Below, piece by piece: positions 16,797 to 25,079 of a stretch of DNA of 64,000 nucleotides (the stretch's first letter is position 1; each line of letters begins with the position of its first letter). The notes beneath the pieces were generated by a model. The model made no database searches and was not told where the DNA came from. It saw nothing but the letters and a program-made list of their open reading frames with translations. A program made the translations under genes and the position numbers. This DNA comes from Planctomycetota bacterium (GTDB taxonomy: Bacteria > Planctomycetota > Planctomycetia > Pirellulales > UBA1268), in NCBI GenBank assembly GCA_003669585.1, contig QWOQ01000016.1, positions 44,634-108,633 on the forward strand. The letters run 5' to 3'.

Positions 16797-18488
16797 TCAA
16801 ATTATTTCCGGCATCGTCTGCAGCCCCTGCATCATCGGCACGATCAGCTGGGCCGGGTATTCGCCGCCCATGTGCACCAGACAGGTTCCGGGATCGCTCT
16901 TTTGGTACGCCGCTGGAAAATTGCCCGTCAGCGGATTGAAGGGCGAAGGCCATCGCCCCTGAATGTCCAGTCGCATGAGATCACCGGCTTGAAAGAATGT
17001 TGCCGACTCCATCAGCGGCATGTCGATGGCGACAATTTCGCCGGGAGAGAGCAGCTGCTTTTTTTCAAAACCCAGCGGCACGTCCCAGATTATTTCTGCG
17101 GCCGGCCCCAAGGCCCGTTTGGAGGCCTTGAGCCAGCCCTTTGTCACGTTATCCAGCGGAAAGCCGTAGGAACCTTCAAACGCAACTTCCCGTCCGTCGG
17201 AAAATTTATGCACGCTGGCAAAGATCAAAACATCATCGGCACCGATCACTTCCACGAAAAGCTTGAGCCGCATTTTGCCGATCAACATCATGTCGCGAGG
17301 CACCGTCCAGAGAAAGCTCGTGCGACCCCGCCGCATGTCAAAAGCAGTGGTGCCTTGAGTGGCCGGGGATGGCTCGAGTCTGTGATCGGAATGAAGAAAC
17401 AGTGGCACTGGCTGCACGTCTTCGGGCGGCCAGTGATTGGTTTCCAGAACGCAGTGGACCGTTTCTCTGGTCGCATGCACTTTGATATGCACCGCCGGGG
17501 TCTGTTCAAAACCGTTTGGCTTTCTTTTAAGAAAATGGTCAAAGAACCGGGTCTGGAGGGCCTGCGCCTCGGCCGAGTAATAGACTCCCCACTTTGGCCC
17601 GCGATGGGCGTAGAGCCACTTCTGCTTCGAGCCGATGCGATCAAACGCACGAAACGAGCCGCCGGTATGCAGCAGCTGATCTGAAAAACTGGCGCAGATC
17701 AAAGCGGGCACTCCAATCGCTTCGAGGTCTGGCACGCACGCCTGCCACCACGCGTCAAAGTTCTCGCGAGCCACCTGCTCCTCGCGGAGACAAAGTTGCG
17801 TATGCGCCGAGCGTTTCACGCCCTGCGACCACAGCTTAAAAAAACCATTCTCTTGAATGCCACCGGGGCGGGCCAGATCCCGATAGAGATCCGAGAACCC
17901 TTCCCACGGACAGATTGCCGCAAGCGCAGGGGGCCGAGTGGCGGCGGCACGCCACTGGGCAAGGGCCAGGTATGAAACGCCGTTGAGCCCCACCTTGCCG
18001 GTGCTCCACGGTTGCTGAGCTACCCATTGAATCGCATCGTGGTAATCCTCCCCTTCCTGCTCGGAGAGCAAGGAGCTGGTCCCTTGGGAATGTCCAAAGC
18101 CCCGCAGGTCGAGATTCACAACCACATACCCTTGCGGCACCCACTGACTTGGATCGGGGCCTTCCCAGCCCGTCCACGCCGAATGGGTGATCGGCATCGA
18201 TTGCTGCATGAGGCGGTATTGAAAAAGGGGTTTTCCCGGCGAAGGCAGATGATCTTTTCCATAGGGATGCGCGCACATGATCACGGGATACCGCCCCTGA
18301 TCGGTCGGACGAAAAATATTGGCCCTGAGAATCGTGCCGTCCCGCATGGGGATTTCAACATCGCGATCAAAGATGACGTTGTCTGGCGCGGGCGTGATCG
18401 TAACCGGCGGCCGCAGCAGCCGAGCGATCCGTCGCAGCACATAAGCGAGATCGGCCTTGGCTTCAACGAGGCGGCGAGTCTTTGTCAT
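16797..18488 (-). CDS. CocE/NonD family alpha/beta-hydrolase (peptidase S15 type)
   Basis: 563-residue hydrolase. The N-terminal part (about 40-300) is an alpha/beta-hydrolase with VEIPMRDGTILRANIFRP, the family opening, and the nucleophile elbow GLNGVSYLALAQW (Ser 172). The acid is likely in ICASFSDQLLHTGG and the His in LYAHRGPKW. The C-terminal part (about 340-560) is the jelly-roll PepX_C-like domain. No signal peptide is evident. Relatives act on esters, amides or X-Pro peptides; the substrate here is unknown. It stands alone, convergent with the sulfatase, and is visibly more GC-rich than the genes after 23.5 kb. Confidence 0.85.
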   Translation of the reverse strand: MTKTRRLVEAKADLAYVLRRIARLLRPPVTITPAPDNVIFDRDVEIPMRDGTILRANIFRPTDQGRYPVIMCAHPYGKDHLPSPGKPLFQYRLMQQSMPITHSAWTGWEGPDPSQWVPQGYVVVNLDLRGFGHSQGTSSLLSEQEGEDYHDAIQWVAQQPWSTGKVGLNGVSYLALAQWRAAATRPPALAAICPWEGFSDLYRDLARPGGIQENGFFKLWSQGVKRSAHTQLCLREEQVARENFDAWWQACVPDLEAIGVPALICASFSDQLLHTGGSFRAFDRIGSKQKWLYAHRGPKWGVYYSAEAQALQTRFFDHFLKRKPNGFEQTPAVHIKVHATRETVHCVLETNHWPPEDVQPVPLFLHSDHRLEPSPATQGTTAFDMRRGRTSFLWTVPRDMMLIGKMRLKLFVEVIGADDVLIFASVHKFSDGREVAFEGSYGFPLDNVTKGWLKASKRALGPAAEIIWDVPLGFEKKQLLSPGEIVAIDMPLMESATFFQAGDLMRLDIQGRWPSPFNPLTGNFPAAYQKSDPGTCLVHMGGEYPAQLIVPMMQGLQTMPEII

Positions 18489-18650
18489 CGGTGGCTCATT
18501 CTGAAAGGAGTTCTATTGTGTGAATAGAAGCACAGAGCTTCGTCGTTGGCCGTTTTTTGTGCCAGTCTGTTTTTCGAAAAAGAAAACGCGACGTTAGCCG
18601 AAGGAGAGCATCCGATTGGCTTGGCCTCTGGTGGGCTCTACGAAAGTCGT

Positions 18651-21600
18651 TCACGCCACGGCGGCGGCAAACGCGGTGAAGAGCTCAGCTGGCAGCGGAT
18701 AGGTGAGCCGCCAAGTGATGGCCATCGGCATCTCCCCTTCGTGTTTGACAAATGTCGCTGGCCCAAGAAACCAGAAAGCGCGGTCGCTGGCGTTGACTCT
18801 CGCAAATAGCATGATCGAGGAGCCTTGCTGGCCGTGCTGTTGGTAACGCTTGCCAACGGCGCTCTCGGCGCGAGTCGCGGTCTGGCTTTCCCAGTGAATC
18901 AATTCGCGGCTGATGGCATAGTCGCGGTAGCGGGTCGTCGGGGAAAATCCGCCGCTGGTTTTATCGAGCGTAAACGCCAGCAGATCTGCCTTGGCCGCTT
19001 TGGCCCAATACACGCCGGTCTGCCACGGCGGCATCTTCGCAACGGCTCCTTCGGCGGTGTCACGAACGCCGAACGCCGCGAGGATTTCCAGCCGCGAGTA
19101 GCGGGCGTGGATTTCCAACGGCACATCTGGGTGCGAGGCCAGCGGCAGTGTGGAGTGGGTAATCCGCGATTGCAGTTCCTCGAGCAACGCAAGCAACTCG
19201 TCGCATACATTGCGATGGGCGTGCACAATCGCCGCGCCTTGGGCGAGCGTGGTTGTCTTGACAACAACCCTGTCGGCTACGCTCGACACGAGCATCTGAA
19301 GGAATCGTCTTTCGTTCAAAGGAAGCGTCGCGGGGTCCGCCGCTGGCTGCTCGAGCAACCGCTTGTAAGCTGCAATGCGGTGCGGATCCAGAACGTGCAG
19401 CATCCGACCGCACCCGCGCAGCAGCGCCACTTCACAAGACCCGGCTGCTGCCACCGATAACCCAGCCGCCCGCCGCAGATCGGTCCACGAGGACTTGTTC
19501 GCGTAGATGTCGTCAAGCTCAAGGCCCGTTTCAGCCAAGAACATTCCGAGCGTCGGACACGTTCCCCCGACTGCCATGCTCCTGAGTTCGTCAACGCGGG
19601 CAGCCCATCTGGCGGGCACCGCCTCCTTAATATTGGCAAGCACAATGCTTGCCGCCACGCGATCGAGTTCTATGTGGCAGCCGGCAGGCAGAAATGGAAA
19701 GCCATCTAAAATCTGGCGGGTGAGGTCTTTGCGAGTGCCGCCCAACAACGCTCGAAACCGCCGGTCGTAGCGAAACTCCTTGCGGTGCTGGCCGACGAAG
19801 TCGAGCACCGTACACACGCTCTTGCCGTCGAGCCGCCGCAGGCCGCGGCCGAGTTGCTGCAGGAAAAGCGTGGGGCTGTCGGTGGGCCGAAGAAACAGCA
19901 CCGTATCCACAGCCGGCACGTCGATGCCCTCGTTGAAGAGATCGACTGAAAACACAACATTCGTGCGTCTGTGTTGTAAATCCTTGAGTGCCCGAGACCG
20001 TTCGTCAGCCGGCGTGTCCGCCCAGACAGCCGTCGCCTTCAGCCCCGCTTCATTGAAAATCCGGGCCATGAATCTCGCATGCTTGATGCTGACGCAGAAT
20101 CCGAGACCCCGAATCTGCGTGGGGTCGCCCGTGCGGCGGGCAAGCTCCTTGAGGACGACGCGGGCGTAGGCGTCGTTTGCCGTGAGCACTTCGGTGAGGC
20201 GTTCTACATCGTAGCCCGATCCACGGCGCCACGGCACATCCCGCAGGTCGGTGTTGTCGTGAATGCCGTAATAGACAAACGGAGTGAGCCGGTGCTGATC
20301 GATCGCGTCCCAGAGCCGCATTTCTGCCGCAATTCTGTCGCCAAACCAGCTCAACACCGGCAAGCCGTCGCTGCGTTCGGGTGTGGCGGTGAGGCCGAGC
20401 AACTCCACGGGATCGATGTGCTCTAGCAGCCTCTTGTAAGACGGTGCCGCCGCATGGTGAAACTCGTCCACGATCACAACATCAAAATGGTTTGCCGGAA
20501 ATTGATCGAGCTTTGCTGTGGCCATGCTTTGAATCGACGCAAACACATGCTCAAACCGCTTTGGCTTGGCACCTCCCACCCACAATTCACCAAACGTCGG
20601 TTCCCGCAGGGCATGCCGAAACGTCGCCATGGCCTGCGTGAGAATCTCTTCGCGATGGGCCACAAACAGCAACCGCGCGCGAGGGAGCCTTGCCGAAAGC
20701 CTGCTGTAGTCCACCGCGGCCATGACCGTCTTGCCAGTTCCGGTCGCCGCGGCCAGCAGATTTCGATGGTGTCCCTGCAACCGCGAGAATGCAATTTTTT
20801 CTAGCAGTTCTTCCTGAAACGGTTCGAGCCGAATTTCAAGCGGGCACAGGACGAACTCTCTGCCGGGCCGAGCTGCCTGCGTGCGCTCCAGAAACTGCTC
20901 TTTTTCATAGGGCACAAACGTGCCACCGTTCCAGTAGCTTTCAAAGACAGCCGCCACCTTTGCGACGACCTCGGGATTGCGAGCTCCCGACAGCCGCACG
21001 TTCCATTCGAGCCCTGTGACCTGCGCTGAATGCGTGAGATTGGAAGAACCGATATAGGCCGTGGAAAATCCGCTGCGTCGATGGAAGAGCCAACTCTTCG
21101 CGTGGAGCCGCGTGGTGCTCATATCGTACGACACACGGATCGAGGCCCCTGCGGCTTCGAGCGCATCCAGTGCGCGGGCCTCTGTGGAGCCAGTGTATGT
21201 GGTCGTCAGAATGCGCAGACTGCGGCCGACCTGAATGTGGTCATGCAAGGCATCGAGCATCGGCGCAATACCGGTATGACGAATGAATGCCATGACCAGA
21301 TCGATCGAGTCTGCAGAGTAGATTTCCGCGAGCAACTGACTGCCGACGGTGGGTTCGCCCGGGGCGTTTGTCAGGATGGCCGTGTCGAGCAGCGGAATCA
21401 GCGGTGGCCGAATGGGCTCACTTGTGCCATCGATCCGCACCCGGTTGATCGACTGCAGAATGCTGCCAGGCGCGACAGGCCGCTCGGCCAGATCGAGCGT
21501 GGCGGCGAGCTTGGGGTGATGGGTTTGCGTCTCTTTCATCAGGCCAGCAATCAGCCTGCGGGTGAGGTCGATGCCGATGGCCACCCGGTCTTTCTCGTCA

Positions 21601-21776
21601 ACGGTTGCAACAAGCCGTTTGACAATTGTGGCAATGTGGAGCGAAAGCCGATCGGCTGCTTCTGCCGATCGCAGCTTTTCATAACTGGCGTGCGACGCAT
21701 CGCCAAGGTTTTTCAACTGTTCGCCGAGCGCCTCGGTGAGCAGCGTTTCGTAGATGCCGTGGGATGAGAGATTCAT
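18651..21776 (-). CDS. PLD-like nuclease, superfamily II helicase and DUF3427 fusion protein
   Basis: 1041 residues starting at MNLSSHGIYETLL. The N-terminal region (about 130-290) has a PLD-like site, HAKSW followed by YIGSSNLTHS (His 225). The helicase core has TGTGKT (345-350), DEFH (437-440), GLTATPERSDG, and motif VI QQLGRGLRR. The C-terminal third matches the DUF3427 region. Such fusions are thought to act on DNA in repair or in defence against foreign DNA, but no function is established for this one. The small upstream gene ends 28 bases before it, so they are probably cotranscribed. GC is high. Confidence 0.85.
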   Translation of the reverse strand: MNLSSHGIYETLLTEALGEQLKNLGDASHASYEKLRSAEAADRLSLHIATIVKRLVATVDEKDRVAIGIDLTRRLIAGLMKETQTHHPKLAATLDLAERPVAPGSILQSINRVRIDGTSEPIRPPLIPLLDTAILTNAPGEPTVGSQLLAEIYSADSIDLVMAFIRHTGIAPMLDALHDHIQVGRSLRILTTTYTGSTEARALDALEAAGASIRVSYDMSTTRLHAKSWLFHRRSGFSTAYIGSSNLTHSAQVTGLEWNVRLSGARNPEVVAKVAAVFESYWNGGTFVPYEKEQFLERTQAARPGREFVLCPLEIRLEPFQEELLEKIAFSRLQGHHRNLLAAATGTGKTVMAAVDYSRLSARLPRARLLFVAHREEILTQAMATFRHALREPTFGELWVGGAKPKRFEHVFASIQSMATAKLDQFPANHFDVVIVDEFHHAAAPSYKRLLEHIDPVELLGLTATPERSDGLPVLSWFGDRIAAEMRLWDAIDQHRLTPFVYYGIHDNTDLRDVPWRRGSGYDVERLTEVLTANDAYARVVLKELARRTGDPTQIRGLGFCVSIKHARFMARIFNEAGLKATAVWADTPADERSRALKDLQHRRTNVVFSVDLFNEGIDVPAVDTVLFLRPTDSPTLFLQQLGRGLRRLDGKSVCTVLDFVGQHRKEFRYDRRFRALLGGTRKDLTRQILDGFPFLPAGCHIELDRVAASIVLANIKEAVPARWAARVDELRSMAVGGTCPTLGMFLAETGLELDDIYANKSSWTDLRRAAGLSVAAAGSCEVALLRGCGRMLHVLDPHRIAAYKRLLEQPAADPATLPLNERRFLQMLVSSVADRVVVKTTTLAQGAAIVHAHRNVCDELLALLEELQSRITHSTLPLASHPDVPLEIHARYSRLEILAAFGVRDTAEGAVAKMPPWQTGVYWAKAAKADLLAFTLDKTSGGFSPTTRYRDYAISRELIHWESQTATRAESAVGKRYQQHGQQGSSIMLFARVNASDRAFWFLGPATFVKHEGEMPMAITWRLTYPLPAELFTAFAAAVA

Positions 21777-21804
21777 GATGCCACGCCGGGCGACGCACAA
21801 TGGA

Positions 21805-22233
21805 TTACCACTGTGCCTCTGGGGGAGAGGCAGGGCGCATGGGCCTAAGGGCACAATCCGCTATGGCTCGTTGCAGTCGGTTGATCTGTCGCTTCATTCC
21901 CAGAGGAGTTAAAGAACTGGCCCGATGACGACAGCGAAACTCGATGGCCATATCGCTATGCGGCAATCGCGTCAGCAAGTAGCAGACGCGGTTTACCCTG
22001 CGGACTCCCGGAGTGATCCATTGGTCGCTGCCTTCATCCGCATCCACGACAGTCCACACATAAAGTGGATCGAGCGTTCTCACGAGATCAAAATCCTCGC
22101 CATAGGTTTCCAGGCCGTGGCCGCCCCAAATATCGTGGTGCGACAGCGGATGCCGGTAGGGCTTGAAGTATTCGTAAAATACATCTTCGTGAAATACTAG
22201 CGTTCGACGGTTTGCAATCATCGCCATTCCCAT
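21805..22233 (-). CDS. Small protein of unknown function upstream of the PLD-helicase
   Basis: About 142 residues from MGMAMIANRR. The frame runs further upstream, but ATG 22233 follows AAGAGGGAGGG, the best ribosome-binding site, with ATGs at 22227 and 22221 as close alternatives. Notable segments are VFYEYFKPYRHPLSHHDIWG and the rest of an aromatic, His/Asp-rich core, then LDPLYVWTVVDADEG and a basic C-terminus with MKRQINRLQRAI. There is no membrane segment. I do not recognise the family. Its 28-base spacing to the helicase gene suggests a two-gene operon and perhaps a partner or regulator. Confidence 0.6.
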   Translation of the reverse strand: MGMAMIANRRTLVFHEDVFYEYFKPYRHPLSHHDIWGGHGLETYGEDFDLVRTLDPLYVWTVVDADEGSDQWITPGVRRVNRVCYLLTRLPHSDMAIEFRCRHRASSLTPLGMKRQINRLQRAIADCALRPMRPASPPEAQW

Positions 22234-22531
22234 TGGCCCTCCCTCTTGAAACAGCAGCGAACTTTCAGGCATCGCCCCGTGGCTCGTGTTGGTGAGACCC
22301 CGCCATGGTACAGCTTTTTTACACCAGCACACAAAGGAGCCATACGCGCGCCCAGCGAATCGCTTGGCGTTACACACCCAACCGACTCGAAGGGTTGCGC
22401 ATTTTTTCTTGACCCGACCGTGTCAAACGTAACGTTTGTTCCAGCGATAATTAATTGGCTATCCCAAGAAACCGAGCGTTGTCGAAGTCTCGTGAGAACG
22501 ATCGACGAACAAAAAAGAGTGGTAACAATCG
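22234..22531. other. Divergent control region
   Basis: About 300 bases between the small gene/helicase operon and the outer-membrane protein gene. It contains the palindrome at 22424-22438. TTGACA-like hexamers are present on both strands near it, but neither has a good -10 partner. Confidence 0.4.
22424..22438. promoter_or_regulatory. Palindromic operator-like site
   Basis: CAAACGT-A-ACGTTTG is a perfect 7-bp inverted repeat with a single central base. It overlaps a minus-strand TTGACA (22426-22421) and lies 94 bases before the outer-membrane gene, so one bound protein could control both directions. Confidence 0.4.
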
Positions 22532-23407
22532 ATGCGAATCTCACTGTGCACCATTGTCATAGCGGTGATTGCAACGACCACCCAGATAGGCTTTGCCGAT
22601 CAGGCAGAAGAACTCGGCGCTGCGATTGATCTCTCAGCGTTTTCTCAAGAAAAAGAGGCCGGTTGGCTGTCGAGCGATTCACTGTCGAGCGATTCACTGG
22701 CGGCCAACTTCCTGTCAGCCAAGGATCGATCGGCCGACGACGCCTCGTCCCTGCTGCCGGTGGCACTGTTCGACGAAGCGGCCCCGAGACAATTCTATGT
22801 TTCGGGTATTCTTGCAGCATCATTCGATACGCTCTTCTACGGGGAGCCGCCAGCGATTCAGCAGACAGCTTTTTCTGCGGGCGGTGCGCTAGGTGTGGCA
22901 TTGAACCGGCCCAACGGTTTGCTGCGGTTTGAGCTTGAAGGGCGTGGGCGGGATAACATATCAGAGACTTTGGCTCTCAACGCCGCCAACTACACAACAC
23001 TGTCTGTCAGTGACGGATGGTCAGCCATGGCGAATATGTGGCGAGATCTGTTCTTTACAAAAAACTTCGGCGCCTATGCGGGCGGTGGAATCGGGGGCGG
23101 CGGGTATCGCTCGACTTATAGCGGTGCGCTGCCCATTGCTGGATACCCTGCCATCAATGGTTCAAGAAATACGAGTTCGTTTGCCTGGCAGGCGGGTTGC
23201 GGCGTTGTCTATGCCGTCAATAGCCGGTTGACACTCGATCTGGGATACCGTTTCTATTCACTGGAATCGACCCAGACGGACATTTATTCTTCCGGCAAAG
23301 CCGCGAGTCCACCTGTGGTGATCGGTTCTGGGGAAAATACATTCAGTGCCAGCGAGTTGCTACTCTCGATTCGCATCTACGAGCCGTTCCGCGGATTGAT
23401 GCGATAG
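22532..23407 (+). CDS. Outer-membrane beta-barrel protein
   Basis: 291 residues with an N-terminal signal peptide (to about residue 22), a polar Ser/Asp-rich linker containing a 15-base tandem duplication (WLSSDSLSSDSL), then alternating beta strands typical of an eight-stranded OmpA/opacity-type barrel: RQFYVSGILAASFD, FGAYAGGGIGGGGYRS, FAWQAGCGVVYAV and LTLDLGYRFYSLE. The C-terminus ends EPFRGLMR rather than in the usual Phe. The role is unknown. It is divergently transcribed from the helicase operon. Confidence 0.75.
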   Translation: MRISLCTIVIAVIATTTQIGFADQAEELGAAIDLSAFSQEKEAGWLSSDSLSSDSLAANFLSAKDRSADDASSLLPVALFDEAAPRQFYVSGILAASFDTLFYGEPPAIQQTAFSAGGALGVALNRPNGLLRFELEGRGRDNISETLALNAANYTTLSVSDGWSAMANMWRDLFFTKNFGAYAGGGIGGGGYRSTYSGALPIAGYPAINGSRNTSSFAWQAGCGVVYAVNSRLTLDLGYRFYSLESTQTDIYSSGKAASPPVVIGSGENTFSASELLLSIRIYEPFRGLMR

Positions 23408-23503
23408 GGATCAACCTTTGAAGCACCCATCGGCGTGAAGAGCATGAAAGCGATTGTTTTGTATCGGCCATGCCTTCACCCGGAGGAATATTTGTGGGGC
23501 GAT

Positions 23504-23519
23504 TGATTGTCAACAATCA
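23504..23519. terminator. Short inverted repeat between convergent genes
   Basis: TGATTGT (23504-23510) and ACAATCA (23513-23519) flank CA between the stop of the outer-membrane gene and the stop of fhcA. It could be part of a bidirectional terminator, although its two-base centre is too tight for a simple hairpin. Confidence 0.25.
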
Positions 23520-23540
23520 TCTGAATGCCAAGAGCCTTCG

Positions 23541-25079
23541 CTAGGAGCATTCGGGTAGACAAGCAAATGTTTGACCTACCGGATACGATCTCACGTGCCC
23601 ATCTTCGACAACGAGTGTTCCGGCTTTAAGAACGAATGCTGGAAGCGAAAACATTCGCTCAAGATCTGCATCGTGTCGGTACACCGTAACATCAGCATCA
23701 GCTCCGGGCCCCAGATGCCCCTTTGTTTTCAGCCCCGCAATTCGAGCTGGAGCGGCACGCGTAATAATGCACAGTTCTGAAAGAGAGTACTCGCGCGAGA
23801 GCGAACCAAGAGGCGAACGACTGCGCACAAGTGGATGAATCCGTTCAACCGCTGCCCTGCGAAATGCCGCATCTCCTAACAATCGCATGAGATGCGGATA
23901 CGCTGTGAAGTGTGCGCCGTTCGGGTGATCGGTCGTCAGTGCAATTCGCCAAGGATCGCTTACCGAAAGAAACCATTCCAATCCAATCGCCCACTGCCAC
24001 GAATGAATGAGATTTTTTTCGCGATATTCAATTGGAAGAATGCCGCAGCCGCCCTCGAGATACTCATCGTGCGATCGCCAAGGAACTCCCGTTGTGTGAG
24101 CGAGATGCTCGGCTGCACTGCTATCGCCGGTCATTGCCACGGTGCGTCCAAAAAGAATCTGACCGACGTCGAGAGTGAGCTCTGAGTGCTCGTTAAACCA
24201 GTGAGCAAGCGGCTCAACTCCGGATCCGAATGTGTCTGAATCGCAATCGCCACCGGTATAGCTGTGAAACTGAACGTGCGCCAGATGTGCTCTCAAGCCG
24301 TCAAAGGTGCGCAGAGTCTCCATGGTTGTCCGCCAGTTTCCCGGTAGACCAAGATTGGCTGTATGCACATGAAGCGGATGAGGAAGCCCGAGTTCCACAA
24401 TAGCCTCTGCCAGTTGTCTTAAAATGTCACGCGGGGAAATCGAATAACCAGGAAGCGTTGAATCGAGATCGTGATGGTCGCCCCGCAATCCTCGTTTCCA
24501 GAAGACACAACCGCCGGGATTGGCGACTTTCACCGCCCAGCCACGACACGCCGCGAGCGACTGTGAAATCGCTGCCATTGTTTCGCGACGATTTCTTCGC
24601 TCAAGCGAATCGATCACTCGTTGTTCATCAGCGACCAGCAGATAGATTCCTTTGTCAAGAATCGGAAGGTCAGCAAGTTCCATGTGAACTAAGTGTGCTG
24701 CCGACGGTGAAACCGCAGCATCAAAGACAGTGGTGTATCCAAGAGCTGCATAGAGAGAACCGGTGGCCTTCGCGGTGGGAACTGCGGCAGGACGATTGTT
24801 GGCAAGATCCGGCGCAATCCGTCGTCCCGAGCAAACCTTTGGACCGGCAACGTGGGAATGAATATCGACACCACCGGGCATGACGATCAAGCCTGAGAGA
24901 TCGAGCGTGCGAGAGGGTGTTTCATGAAGAGCATCGACGATTCGACCATCGCGGATGTGAATGTCGCACACCACACCATTCTTTCCATTGGCAGGATCAT
25001 AAAGAGTGCCTCCAAGGAGTGAAATCGATGTCGATGAATGAACTGTGCTTTCCTGAAAGGTTGCGTGTGGCAGAATCAT
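23541..25079 (-). CDS. fhcA: Formyltransferase/hydrolase complex subunit A (formylmethanofuran dehydrogenase subunit A homologue)
   Basis: 512-residue amidohydrolase-fold protein. In the Fhc complex it hydrolyses the formyl group carried by a methanofuran-like cofactor to formate. Binuclear-metal ligands are all visible: HSH (74-76), Lys 184 in WAVKVANPGG, His 237/239 in HPLHVHTANLG, His 268/272 in LAHVQFHSY, and Asp 384 in TTDHPNGAHF. In planctomycetes and methylotrophs this pathway oxidises or detoxifies formaldehyde with tetrahydromethanopterin. Its ATG overlaps the fhcB stop (ATGA). No fhcC or fhcD is present in the window. Confidence 0.92.
   Translation of the reverse strand: MILPHATFQESTVHSSTSISLLGGTLYDPANGKNGVVCDIHIRDGRIVDALHETPSRTLDLSGLIVMPGGVDIHSHVAGPKVCSGRRIAPDLANNRPAAVPTAKATGSLYAALGYTTVFDAAVSPSAAHLVHMELADLPILDKGIYLLVADEQRVIDSLERRNRRETMAAISQSLAACRGWAVKVANPGGCVFWKRGLRGDHHDLDSTLPGYSISPRDILRQLAEAIVELGLPHPLHVHTANLGLPGNWRTTMETLRTFDGLRAHLAHVQFHSYTGGDCDSDTFGSGVEPLAHWFNEHSELTLDVGQILFGRTVAMTGDSSAAEHLAHTTGVPWRSHDEYLEGGCGILPIEYREKNLIHSWQWAIGLEWFLSVSDPWRIALTTDHPNGAHFTAYPHLMRLLGDAAFRRAAVERIHPLVRSRSPLGSLSREYSLSELCIITRAAPARIAGLKTKGHLGPGADADVTVYRHDADLERMFSLPAFVLKAGTLVVEDGHVRSYPVGQTFACLPECS

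Noticed and set aside
21030..21767. Plus-strand 245-codon frame inside the helicase gene
   Set aside because: Antisense shadow; the helicase and PLD motifs are on the other strand.
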